Shown piece by piece: positions 8,966 through 17,064 of a DNA stretch of 64,000 nucleotides. Numbering within the stretch: the stretch's first letter is position 1; each line of letters opens with the position of its first letter. Origin of the DNA: Gammaproteobacteria bacterium (GTDB lineage Bacteria > Pseudomonadota > Gammaproteobacteria > Pseudomonadales > Azotimanducaceae); contig VXPO01000178.1 of the NCBI GenBank assembly GCA_009839505.1, positions 32,418 through 96,417 of the forward strand, given 5' to 3'. The notes beneath the pieces were generated by a model. The model saw only the letters and a list, made by a program, of their open reading frames with translations, did no database searches and was not told the DNA's origin. A program made the translations under genes and the position numbers.

Positions 8966-11383
8966 TCATCGACCGAAACGATAGCGAAGCTTGACGAGCA
9001 GGGCTTCCCGCTGGGGATCGTCGAAGACGTCCGCGAGCAGCGTGCGGAAGCCTCGGCCGGTAGACGGCTCGAACAGGGATCCGTTGCGGTTGTAGACCAC
9101 GAACAAATCGGAAAGCGGGGCGATCTGCCACCGGTAGCGGACCTGGACGGTCATCCTGCTGATGGAGAACCGCTGGGTCGGAGCGCCGCTCGTGACGAGC
9201 TTGCCGTCGTCGTCGATGCGCAGCCGTTTTGCCCCGACTGCCCTGAGTCCGGTCCATTCGACCTGGACACGCAGTTGTTGACGCGCCGTGAAGAACGCGT
9301 CGAACTGCACGCGTGGAGACCACTGCTCGGTCTCGAATGCCTCGAATTCACGACCGCGTTGCCAGAGGACCCAGGCATCGCGATTGACGTAGGAGATGAC
9401 CGGCGACAAGGTGATCCGGTCGACAGGCCGCCAAGCCAGGCCGAAGCTCGCAGAGCGAAACCAGCCGCCTTCGGACTCCGTGCGGATCTGGCCGCCGAGG
9501 TTTCCGAACAGGCGTTTCGACGTGTCCGACGCCCAGCCCCCTTGGAGGCTGACGCCGCGCCCAACCCGGTAGTCGCCGTTGCCCCGGCTGTTGCGGTCGT
9601 CCCAATGTCCGGGGTTGTAGCCCGCCCGCACCCACGCCCCCGTGCCATCGTGGAAGAGCCATGACAGGCCGGCATCGAGCAGGTTGTTGATCCGCCGGCC
9701 GTCGCCGTTGAAGTCGGCGAACACGCCGAGTTGTGTACGGAACTCGCGGTAGCGCTCGTGCTGCTGGTTGCGCCGGTCGAAGCTGTAGCCGACACCGGAG
9801 TAGTCGTTGCGCCACAGGAAGCCGACATCGTTGAGGTCGAGTTGGTCGTCGTAGTAGTCCGCGCGGAAGACGTGCGAGTCACCCCTTTGGGGTGCCCACG
9901 ACAGCACCCCGAGACCCCCGTAACCGGTGCCGTCGGGGACGTCGCTGAGAAACAGCTGCCCGTCCCAAGTCCACTTCGCATCCGCCGTGCGGTAGTGCGC
10001 GTCGATGCCGTGGGAGGACGCCTGCCTTGCGGGGTGATCGGCGACTGTCGCCGTCCAGCCGACGACCCGACGACCGCCTCCCTCGGTGCTTTCGCGTTGC
10101 CATCGCATCACGCCGAAGTTGCGCCCGGCCGCATCGACGCTGTCCGTGCCGTCGGCGAAGGCGAGGCGCGTATCGTCCTCGGCGGCCCCAAGCGCGCCCC
10201 ATCGCCAGTTGCCGATCTGTCCAACGCCCTTGGCGGCGAGAAGCAGGTCCACGGGCTTGCCGGTGTCGTGGGAGTCGAAGTCCACGCCGGGTCGGAAATC
10301 GGGGCCGCCGCGCCGCGAGCCGACCGAGGAGCCGATGCGCCGGGTGTGCAGCAGCGACGGTCCATGGTCGACACCGCCTTGGAACACCTCTTGGTTCTCC
10401 GTGAAGAACAGCCGTTTCTCTTGAAAGAACGTCTCGTAGGCGGACAGGTTGACGATGATGTCGTCGGCATCCACCTGGCCGAAGTCGGGGTTGATGGCGG
10501 CGTTCAGGAGGAAGGCGGTGGAGGGTCGCCAGATGACATCGACGCCGGCTCTGGGTTCGGCGTCGTCGCGGGCGATGTCGCTCAGGTACGAAGCATAGGG
10601 GAAGACGCTGATCTCCTGGGTCGGGGCGACGCCTTCGAACAGCATCGGCTGGAACACCGAGATGAACTTGGGCTGCGTCCACGACAGTCCGGGCCACGCC
10701 CAACGCTCGTGGATCGCCGCCAGGTCGCGGGTGATGAGCAAGCCCATGCGCCGTTCGCCTTCGCCCACGTCCGGCATGTCGATCATCGACCACGGCAGGA
10801 ACATCTCCACGGTCCAACCGTCGTCGGTGATGCTTGCCTCGCCGGACCAGGGTCCGTCCCAGTTGCTGCTGAACCGACGCTCCGGCATCAGGTGGCCGTC
10901 CGCCAGGGTGCCGCCGAGAACCACCATGAACCAGTACCCGTAGCGGCCGTCCCCGGAACTGTCGATCATGACCTGGTAGGCATCGCCGGTGCCCCAGCCG
11001 TCGCGCCCCGCCAGGCGCGGGGTGAGAGACTCCGGCGGTTGCTCGTTCCATGCGGCGACGTACAGTCCCCGCTCTGTGTAGAACAGGAACGACTGCGTCC
11101 GGTAACGCCCGGTTCCTCCCCTGTCCGGACGGATGAGCGTCATCCGGTCGTAGGCGGGCACTTGCGCCCAGATGGGATCGTCGAGTTTGCCGTCCAGGCG
11201 GATGTCCGCTTCGGCCTCGGAGAAACGCGGGATCACCAGCGGCGGGCCGATGGAGTCGTCCCCACCCCCGGTATGGAGATCACTGCCGGTTCGTGAACGT
11301 TCCTGTGCGCCGCCGTTGCACACGAGCGCCAGCAGGATCGTCGCGACCGGCCACAACGGCCAGCGCCGGTTGCGTCCCCTCAT
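8966..11383 (-). CDS. DUF5916 outer-membrane protein with N-terminal CBM9-like domain
   Basis: An 805-residue secreted protein. Residues 1-26 form a signal peptide. A carbohydrate-binding family 9-like domain follows, beginning near the IRLDGKLDDPIWAQVPAYD stretch, and its typical Trp/Asp-rich strands continue to about residue 250. The block SAYETFFQEKRLFFTENQEVF is the DUF5916 hallmark. The rest is a run of amphipathic beta strands ending LLVKLRYRFGR, consistent with an outer-membrane barrel. Relatives often sit in glycan or peptide utilisation contexts, but their role is not established. The start at 11383 is chosen because the signal peptide begins there; the frame is open upstream. It is divergent from the aldo/keto reductase gene. 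Confidence 0.8.
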   Translation of the reverse strand: MRGRNRRWPLWPVATILLALVCNGGAQERSRTGSDLHTGGGDDSIGPPLVIPRFSEAEADIRLDGKLDDPIWAQVPAYDRMTLIRPDRGGTGRYRTQSFLFYTERGLYVAAWNEQPPESLTPRLAGRDGWGTGDAYQVMIDSSGDGRYGYWFMVVLGGTLADGHLMPERRFSSNWDGPWSGEASITDDGWTVEMFLPWSMIDMPDVGEGERRMGLLITRDLAAIHERWAWPGLSWTQPKFISVFQPMLFEGVAPTQEISVFPYASYLSDIARDDAEPRAGVDVIWRPSTAFLLNAAINPDFGQVDADDIIVNLSAYETFFQEKRLFFTENQEVFQGGVDHGPSLLHTRRIGSSVGSRRGGPDFRPGVDFDSHDTGKPVDLLLAAKGVGQIGNWRWGALGAAEDDTRLAFADGTDSVDAAGRNFGVMRWQRESTEGGGRRVVGWTATVADHPARQASSHGIDAHYRTADAKWTWDGQLFLSDVPDGTGYGGLGVLSWAPQRGDSHVFRADYYDDQLDLNDVGFLWRNDYSGVGYSFDRRNQQHERYREFRTQLGVFADFNGDGRRINNLLDAGLSWLFHDGTGAWVRAGYNPGHWDDRNSRGNGDYRVGRGVSLQGGWASDTSKRLFGNLGGQIRTESEGGWFRSASFGLAWRPVDRITLSPVISYVNRDAWVLWQRGREFEAFETEQWSPRVQFDAFFTARQQLRVQVEWTGLRAVGAKRLRIDDDGKLVTSGAPTQRFSISRMTVQVRYRWQIAPLSDLFVVYNRNGSLFEPSTGRGFRTLLADVFDDPQREALLVKLRYRFGR

Positions 11384-11405
11384 ACGCGGAGCATAGCCCG
11401 CATAT

Positions 11406-11440
11406 CTCACCAAGTCGCTTGTGCCGTGGCCCTTGGTGAG
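11406..11440. promoter_or_regulatory. inverted repeat in the DUF5916/AKR divergent promoter
   Basis: A perfect nine-base inverted repeat, CTCACCAAG at 11406-11414 and CTTGGTGAG at 11432-11440, spaced by 17 bases. It lies 23-57 bases upstream of the DUF5916 start and 85-119 bases upstream of the reductase start, so a regulator binding there could control both. A second small stem, CTCGTCG (11494-11500) with CGACGAG (11507-11513), covers part of the GAGG that would serve as ribosome-binding site of the reductase gene. Confidence 0.4.
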
Positions 11441-11524
11441 GTAATCGACCAAAGGCGTTCGGGGGACCGACGGCGTCCGGGATGACGTATGCTCTCGTCG
11501 AATCGGCGACGAGGACATCACGAG

Positions 11525-12520
11525 ATGATTGCAGTCCGGAACATCGGGGCCACGGACATCGAGGTGACGGAATTGAGTTTCGGCGGTGCGCCGGTGGGTG
11601 CCGTGGGCGACCGGCTTACGGACGACGAGGCCGCGGCCATCGTGCACCGCGCTCGGGATGGCGGCATTCGCTACTTCGACACGGCGCCGTTGTACGGCCA
11701 CGGGCTGAGCGAGAAGCGCCTGGGGCAAGTGCTCCGCAGCCTGCCACGTGAAGACTTCGTGTTGTCCACCAAGGTGGGTCGTCTGCTGGTGCCGCCGGAC
11801 GAGGGCGAACGATTCGCCGGCATGCTCGACGCCGAACCCGTCGCTATCCGCTACGACTATTCGTTCGACGCCGTGCGGCGATCCCTGGAAGCGAGCCTTG
11901 GGCGCCTCGGTCTCGACCGGGTGGACATCCTGCTATGCCACGACATCGACATCTGGACGCACGGCGATGCCCAGCCGGGCATCTTCGAAGCCGCGCGAAA
12001 GGGCGCGCTGCCTGCTCTCACGCAACTCCGGGAGGAGGGCGTGGTGCGTGCCATCGGCCTCGGCGTGAACGAATGGCCGGTATGCAGCCAAGTGATGGAT
12101 GAGTTCAAGGTGGACTGCTTCCTGCTGGCCGGACGGTTCACCCTGCTCGAGCAGGAACCCTTGGACGAGTTCCTGCCCAAGTGCCTGGAACAACAGGTGT
12201 CGATCATCATCGGTGGCCCGTACAACTCCGGCATTCTCACCACCGACGAGCGTCGGCGTGCCACCTACGACTACAAGCCGGCGCCGGAGCATCTCTGGGT
12301 AAAGGCCCAGGCCATCCGCCGGATGTGCGAGTCCCATGGCGTCGATCCGCGCGCGGCCGCGCTACAGTATCCGCTGCGCCATCCTGCCGTTGCCGCGGTC
12401 ATCCCTGGGGTCCGCGCACTGCGGGAGGTCGACGAGAACCTCAAACTCTTCGCCGCCGATATTCCCGATGCGCTCTGGCGGGACTTGGCGGACGCCGACC
12501 TGTCCCGCGCGGTGGGCTGA
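11525..12520 (+). CDS. aldo/keto reductase
   Basis: A 331-residue aldo/keto reductase of the D-threo-aldose (L-fucose) dehydrogenase-like group. It shows the FGGAPVG strand at the N terminus, the catalytic Asp and Tyr in YFDTAPLYGHG with SEKRLG following, the catalytic Lys in STKVGRLL and the His in LCHDID. It should use NAD(P) to interconvert sugar aldehydes or lactols. An upstream ATG at 11489 is in frame, but homology starts at MIAVRNIG (11525), preceded by GAGG. The DM13 gene starts five bases after its stop, so the two are probably co-transcribed. Confidence 0.85.
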   Translation: MIAVRNIGATDIEVTELSFGGAPVGAVGDRLTDDEAAAIVHRARDGGIRYFDTAPLYGHGLSEKRLGQVLRSLPREDFVLSTKVGRLLVPPDEGERFAGMLDAEPVAIRYDYSFDAVRRSLEASLGRLGLDRVDILLCHDIDIWTHGDAQPGIFEAARKGALPALTQLREEGVVRAIGLGVNEWPVCSQVMDEFKVDCFLLAGRFTLLEQEPLDEFLPKCLEQQVSIIIGGPYNSGILTTDERRRATYDYKPAPEHLWVKAQAIRRMCESHGVDPRAAALQYPLRHPAVAAVIPGVRALREVDENLKLFAADIPDALWRDLADADLSRAVG

Positions 12521-12525
12521 ACGAC

Positions 12526-13008
12526 ATGCAGCGGCTGGTCGTCGGACTATTCATCGGGGTCGTGGTTGGGACCGGTTTCGGTTTCGCACTGGGGATACTG
12601 GTCTTCCCCTATCTGTTTCCGCCACCCGAGGTGAACGAACCCTTGGTGGACGTCGCCGAGCGCGAAGTCGTGGCGCGGGCGACGTTCATCCATGCCAATC
12701 CGTCGGACCCGATCCACTACGGCCGGGGTACGGCGACGATCTATGCGGACCTAGTGCGCCTCGAGGCGGACTTCGAGGTGGGGCCAGGGCCCAAGTTCCA
12801 CGTCTATCTGGTGCCGCTCGCCGAGGTCACGCCCCAGACGGAGGTGGAGAACACGATGTTCGTTGACCTCGGCCGCCTCAAGGCGTTCTCGGGCAGCCAG
12901 AACTACCCCATTCCCGTAGGTACGGAATTGGCCGACTTCGGCTCCGTGGTGATCTGGTGCGAGCAGTTCAACGTGCTGATCTCGCCAGCCGCGATCTCGC
13001 GACCTTAA
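12526..13008 (+). CDS. membrane-anchored DM13-domain protein
   Basis: A 160-residue protein with an N-terminal membrane segment at about residues 4-31, followed by a DM13 domain: ATFIHANPSDPIHYGRGTATIY, then FHVYLVPL, the LGRLKAFSGSQNYPIP strand and a terminal VVIWCEQFNVLISPA block holding the conserved Cys. DM13 domains occur in extracytoplasmic proteins and have been proposed to take part in redox reactions. The stop overlaps the stop of the convergent HAD gene by four bases. Confidence 0.75.
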   Translation: MQRLVVGLFIGVVVGTGFGFALGILVFPYLFPPPEVNEPLVDVAEREVVARATFIHANPSDPIHYGRGTATIYADLVRLEADFEVGPGPKFHVYLVPLAEVTPQTEVENTMFVDLGRLKAFSGSQNYPIPVGTELADFGSVVIWCEQFNVLISPAAISRP

Positions 13009-13643
13009 CGGGCTAGCGACTTCAACGCCTCCAGCGTCGACGCTGGACTCGTCGCGTGCCACACGCGGAGTCCGGCGGCCCGTGCGCCCGCGACGTTCTC
13101 GGCATTGTCGTCGATGAACAGGATCGCACCCGGGTCGACGCCCATGTCGAGGGCGACCGCCAGGTAGGCCGCTTCGTCGGGCTTGCGTAGCCCCAATCCA
13201 CAGGAGGTGTAGACCTTGCGGAACGAACCGAGCACACCGGCGAGTTGCGTTCTCCACACCGCCTCGTGCACGGCATTGGTGTTGGAAAAAGCGTAGAGCG
13301 GCAACCGCCGCGCGACGGCGGGCAGGATGCCGGCGATCTCCTGGAAGGGACCCCGCAACAAGGCGTTCCAGCCGGTCATCCACTGTTCTTCGGCGAGCGT
13401 GACGCCGAGCCGGCGGGACAGGCTATCGGTGTACTCGGCGAATCCCATCGCGCCGACCTCGAACGCCTTGTAGGCGTCATCCACCGCCCAGCGGCTGGCG
13501 ATCAGTTCGGCATCGACGCCCGCGGCCGTTGCCCAGGAGACGAAACACGCTTGGGGATCGATGTCGAGAACGACGCCGCCGAGGTCGAGCAGCACCGCCT
13601 GCGGTAGCGATTGGCCAGCGGATGTCGGTGTTTGTCGTGGCAT
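13005..13643 (-). CDS. HAD-superfamily phosphatase (YihX-like)
   Basis: A 212-residue haloacid-dehalogenase-fold hydrolase of subfamily IA. The nucleophile motif is DLGGVVLDID at residues 20-29 with Asp20 as nucleophile; the DLGGV form is common in the YihX/epoxide-hydrolase-N-like branch. Motif II is FSNTNAVHE, motif III Lys is in GLRKPDEAAY and motif IV is FIDDNAENV. It likely dephosphorylates a sugar phosphate or similar small molecule. It is transcribed toward the DM13 gene and shares the last bases with it. Upstream lies the triple-hairpin element. Confidence 0.85.
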   Translation of the reverse strand: MPRQTPTSAGQSLPQAVLLDLGGVVLDIDPQACFVSWATAAGVDAELIASRWAVDDAYKAFEVGAMGFAEYTDSLSRRLGVTLAEEQWMTGWNALLRGPFQEIAGILPAVARRLPLYAFSNTNAVHEAVWRTQLAGVLGSFRKVYTSCGLGLRKPDEAAYLAVALDMGVDPGAILFIDDNAENVAGARAAGLRVWHATSPASTLEALKSLAR

Positions 13644-13650
13644 GGACGAC

Positions 13651-13724
13651 GCGACCGCTTAGCGGTCGCCCCGAGAATTCGCTGCGCGAATTCTCCCGGC
13701 GGCGAGGCACCGCTGACCGCCGGG
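13651..13724. repeat. three consecutive hairpins (REP-like cluster)
   Basis: Three adjoining perfect stems occupy 74 bases between the divergent HAD and TTC38-like genes. Stem 1: GCGACCGC/GCGGTCGC, loop TTA (13651-13669). Stem 2: GAGAATTCGC/GCGAATTCTC, loop TGC (13673-13695). Stem 3: CCCGGCGG/CCGCCGGG, 14-base loop (13695-13724). No T tract follows on either strand, so it does not look like a simple terminator. It could be a repetitive extragenic palindrome cluster or a structured leader for either gene. Confidence 0.6.
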
Positions 13725-13782
13725 CACCAAACGAAGTATTTGTTCCATGGACGGGTCAAGTTGTCGTGCGACGCTGCGGCGT

Positions 13783-15150
13783 ATGATAGTTCCGACGCCC
13801 GATCCCGCAGTCCCAAACGCATCGTTCATGCATCACGACCGCTACGGCCAGCCCATCACGGCGCAGTCCGCGCGTGCCGTCGAGCTTTACGACGACGCGG
13901 TCGACAGGATGTTCGCCCTGCAGCCCGGTAGCGATGTGCTCATCGACGAGGCGCTTGCGCTGGACCCCGAATTCGCCCTGGGTCATTGCGCGAAGGCGCG
14001 TACGTTGGCGGGCCTGGGCGACAACTCGGGGGCACGAGACTCGGCGGCGCGCGGCCGCGAGCTGACGGCGCACGCTTCGGAACGCGAACGCCGTCACGCC
14101 GAGATCGTCTTCCGCGTGTTCCGCGGTGACTCGGGCGAAGCACTGGCTGCCGTGCAGGCCCACGCGCTGGACCATCCACGCGATGCGGTACCGATTTCGT
14201 TCGCCCTGGGTGTCTATGGACTGTACGGATTCGGTGGCTACAACGACTTCCGGGCCCGGCAGGTGGATCTGCTGGAGCGGGTGGCCCACGCGTGGGGCGA
14301 GGACGACTGGTGGTTCCTCGCGTCCTACGGCTGGGCGCTGGTGGAGTTGGGAGACGCCGAACGGGGAATCCCCCTGTTGGATCGGGCGTTGGAGCTCAAG
14401 CCCGACAACGCCAACGCGGCACATGGCCGGACACACGGCTACTACGAACTGGGTGCGGCCGAAGACGGCGAGGCGTTCATCGAGGCGTGGCTGCCGGGCT
14501 ACGACCGTGGCGCCATCCTGCATGCGCACCTTGCTTGGCACCAGGCGCTGTTCGCCCTGCAGCGCGGGGATCCGGAACGTGCCCACGCCATCTACGTCGA
14601 CAGCATCCGTCCAGCGGTCTCCCGGACGCTGCCGATGTTTACGATGGTCGACTGCGCGTCGTTCCTGCTGCGTGCCGAGGTGGCCGGGATGGTTGTCGAT
14701 CCAGCCCTGCGCCGAGAGCTCGTCGAGCTGGTCGAGGAACGCTTCGCCAAGCCCGGCATACCCTTCGTGAACGCACACATCGTGATGGCCTACGGCGGCG
14801 TCTCGGATCGCGAGTCCCAGGATCGCATCCAGCGCGGGGTGGCGAAGCTGCTCGAACAGGAACGGCAGCCTTCCGGTCCCGTTGTGGCCTCTGTCTGTTC
14901 GGCCGTCGCTGCCTATTCGAAAGGCGACTACCTGGACGCCGCCGACACCCTAGTGCGGGCACTGCCCAACGTGGAGCGCCTCGGCGGCAGCAACGCCCAG
15001 CGCGACGTGTTCATCGACTTGGCCGTATCAGCCCATGTTCGGTGCGGCGCCATGGACGCGGCACGGAACCTGGCCCGTGAACGATGGACCAAGCGGGCCG
15101 GACACCTTGGCGAGGCATGGTTCGAGCGACTCTGTGCCGTGGAGAACTAA
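13783..15150 (+). CDS. tetratricopeptide repeat protein 38 family protein
   Basis: A 455-residue soluble helical repeat protein resembling the TTC38 family. The order of features is HDRYGQPITAQSARAVELYDDA near the N terminus, RYTxH-like DHPRDAVPISFALG in the middle, the WWFLASYGWALVELGDAERG tetratricopeptide repeat, GYYELG, and HLAWHQALFALQRGDPERA. TTC38 proteins have no settled biochemical role. Start candidates are 13747, 13783 and 13828; none has a strong ribosome site, and 13783 is a compromise. A six-base stem CGTCCG/CGGACG immediately follows the stop. Confidence 0.75.
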   Translation: MIVPTPDPAVPNASFMHHDRYGQPITAQSARAVELYDDAVDRMFALQPGSDVLIDEALALDPEFALGHCAKARTLAGLGDNSGARDSAARGRELTAHASERERRHAEIVFRVFRGDSGEALAAVQAHALDHPRDAVPISFALGVYGLYGFGGYNDFRARQVDLLERVAHAWGEDDWWFLASYGWALVELGDAERGIPLLDRALELKPDNANAAHGRTHGYYELGAAEDGEAFIEAWLPGYDRGAILHAHLAWHQALFALQRGDPERAHAIYVDSIRPAVSRTLPMFTMVDCASFLLRAEVAGMVVDPALRRELVELVEERFAKPGIPFVNAHIVMAYGGVSDRESQDRIQRGVAKLLEQERQPSGPVVASVCSAVAAYSKGDYLDAADTLVRALPNVERLGGSNAQRDVFIDLAVSAHVRCGAMDAARNLARERWTKRAGHLGEAWFERLCAVEN

Positions 15151-15275
15151 CGTCCGTAGCGGACGAGCTCGTCCGTCGCCGCGGGTCTTCGCCATGCCGG
15201 TCGACGTACTTTGGAGTACCTGACAGGTCGTCCCTACAGCGCACCGCTCGCCAAGAACCCCTCCGGTTCCGAATT

Positions 15276-16760
15276 CTACGGATCGAGCGCGAAGGTCGTT
15301 GCCGTGAACGAATGCGGTGGCAGGACCGCCTCCGCGGAGCGGTTTGTCACCCAGCCGTCGAATGGAACCGCGGCAACAGCATTGGGCTCGTCGAAACTGT
15401 TCTCGGCCTGCAGCGGGGCGTGCAGGATCTCGGCGTCGAGCACCTTCGCAATGGGACGATCGGCGCAATCGATGGTGAGCGGCAGGTCCTCGTCGAGGCT
15501 TCGGTTGACGGCGAAGACGTGCAATCGATCGCCGTCCAGCACGGCGGCATGGTCTAGGTACGCGACCTCGCCGTAGCGTTCGCCGGTGTACGTAGGCCCG
15601 CGCACCGCGCCGCGCAGCGAGATGCCCATCTTGCGCGCCGAGATCATGCGGAAGGCGTGGAAGATCGTCTGCTTCATGAGATCGTCGCCCCGGGTCATCA
15701 CCGGACCGATCACGTTCACCAGCTGGGCGAGATTGGCGATCTTCACGCAGTCGGCGTGCCGGATGAAGCTCATCAGGAACATGGCGACGACCAAGGCGTC
15801 CTCCAGGTTGTAGCGTTCCTCCAGGAGCTCCGGGGCAAAGGCGCCGCCGCCGTCTCCTCCTCTCGCGCGGTACCAGACGTTCCATTCGTCGAAGCAGAGC
15901 CCGGCCCGCTCGGAGGATTGCCGCTGCTCGGAGATGAATCTCGTGCAGGCGTCCACGGCCTCGATCTGCCGGTCGACGCTGTTCGTGACCGCGAGGAACT
16001 CTGCGCTGTCGCCGTTCCGGTTGCCCACGTAACGATGCAGACTCACGTAGTCGGCAAGCCCGCCGAGGTGTTCGAGCACCTCGCGGTCCCACTCGAGAAA
16101 CGTATCCATCATCGGTCCGGTCGAACCGCAAGCCACCGTGGCGATCGACCGGTCGCAGTCCTTCATCATCTTCGCCGCCTGCTGCGCCCGGATCGCGTAC
16201 TGGCCCGCCGGCACGTGGCCAAGCTGCCAGGGTCCGTCCATCTCGTTGCCGAGGCACCAGATGGGCACGGCATGGGGCGCTTCGCTGCCATTGGCCGCCC
16301 GCTCGTCGGCAAACCGTGTGCCCGTCGGCGAGTTGCAGTAGTCGACCCAGTCCCGGGCCTCTTCGGGGGTGCCGGTGCCGAGGTTGACCGCGAGCATCGG
16401 CTGCCAGTCGAGCTTGCGGCAGAGCTTCACGAACTCGTCCGTGCCAAAGGTGTTGGGCTCGATGGATTGCCACGCGAGCTCCCGCACCTTCGGTCTCGCG
16501 TCCTTCGGGCCGATGCCGTCCCGCCAGTGATAGCCGGAGGCGAAGTTGCCCCCTGGATATCGGACGATGGTCATCTGCAGTTCACGCAGGGCGTCGATCA
16601 CATCGACGCGCATGCCGTCGGCGTCCGCGTGGGCAGAGGACGGATCGTAGACGCCGGTGTAGATGGATCGGCCAAGATGTTCGAGGAAGCCGCCGAATAT
16701 CAGCGGGCTGACATCTCCGATGGAGAACTGTGAGTGCAGGGTGAGTGTGGTGCGGTGCAT
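15276..16760 (-). CDS. abfA: alpha-L-arabinofuranosidase, GH51
   Basis: A 494-residue intracellular glycosidase without a signal peptide. The N terminus IFGGFLEHLGRSIYTGVYDP is characteristic of GH51. The acid/base Glu173 is in GNEMDGPW and the nucleophile Glu292 in FDEWNVWY. The C-terminal part is the usual beta-sandwich ending in LPPHSFTATTFAL. It removes terminal arabinofuranosyl residues from arabino-oligosaccharides taken up from plant or algal glycans. No transporter or other glycosidase is adjacent, so it is an orphan or coupled to distant loci. It is divergent from the ankyrin gene. Confidence 0.93.
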   Translation of the reverse strand: MHRTTLTLHSQFSIGDVSPLIFGGFLEHLGRSIYTGVYDPSSAHADADGMRVDVIDALRELQMTIVRYPGGNFASGYHWRDGIGPKDARPKVRELAWQSIEPNTFGTDEFVKLCRKLDWQPMLAVNLGTGTPEEARDWVDYCNSPTGTRFADERAANGSEAPHAVPIWCLGNEMDGPWQLGHVPAGQYAIRAQQAAKMMKDCDRSIATVACGSTGPMMDTFLEWDREVLEHLGGLADYVSLHRYVGNRNGDSAEFLAVTNSVDRQIEAVDACTRFISEQRQSSERAGLCFDEWNVWYRARGGDGGGAFAPELLEERYNLEDALVVAMFLMSFIRHADCVKIANLAQLVNVIGPVMTRGDDLMKQTIFHAFRMISARKMGISLRGAVRGPTYTGERYGEVAYLDHAAVLDGDRLHVFAVNRSLDEDLPLTIDCADRPIAKVLDAEILHAPLQAENSFDEPNAVAAVPFDGWVTNRSAEAVLPPHSFTATTFALDP

Positions 16761-16890
16761 GGATATCCGGTCGGCGTTGCTTGGAGTTCAAAACTTGCAG
16801 TCTGGCACGGAACGCGGTCTGGAGGGACAACCCTTTCCGTCGACTGCGTCGAGCGTGCGCAACGGCTGCCAATTTGCCATGCCACGCAAG

Positions 16891-16940
16891 CCATGAGCGA
16901 TTTCGAGTCCAGTGGAAATCCCCCATGAGTGATTTAGAGT
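16891..16940 (+). promoter_or_regulatory. two 18-bp direct repeats, 32-bp period
   Basis: CCATGAGCGATTTCGAGT (16891-16908) and CCATGAGTGATTTAGAGT (16923-16940) agree at 16 of 18 positions and are spaced by 32 bases, three helical turns. They lie in the 304-base divergent region between the arabinofuranosidase start (16760) and the ankyrin-protein start (17065), which otherwise holds nothing recognisable. The arrangement suits cooperative binding by a regulator. Confidence 0.35.
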
Positions 16941-17064
16941 TGATGTGACTTTGCCGACGTAGAGAAGGACCAGTGTCGGACGTGCTCAACGCACTTGCCA
17001 CAGCGCGTTGGATCCGTCATGGCCCACGACGGCGGCCATGCTCGTCCACTCGGGCTGGTGGAAG

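Noticed and set aside
9731..11296. A 521-codon plus-strand frame opposite the DUF5916 gene.
   Set aside because: Antisense shadow in GC-rich DNA without any domain or ribosome site.
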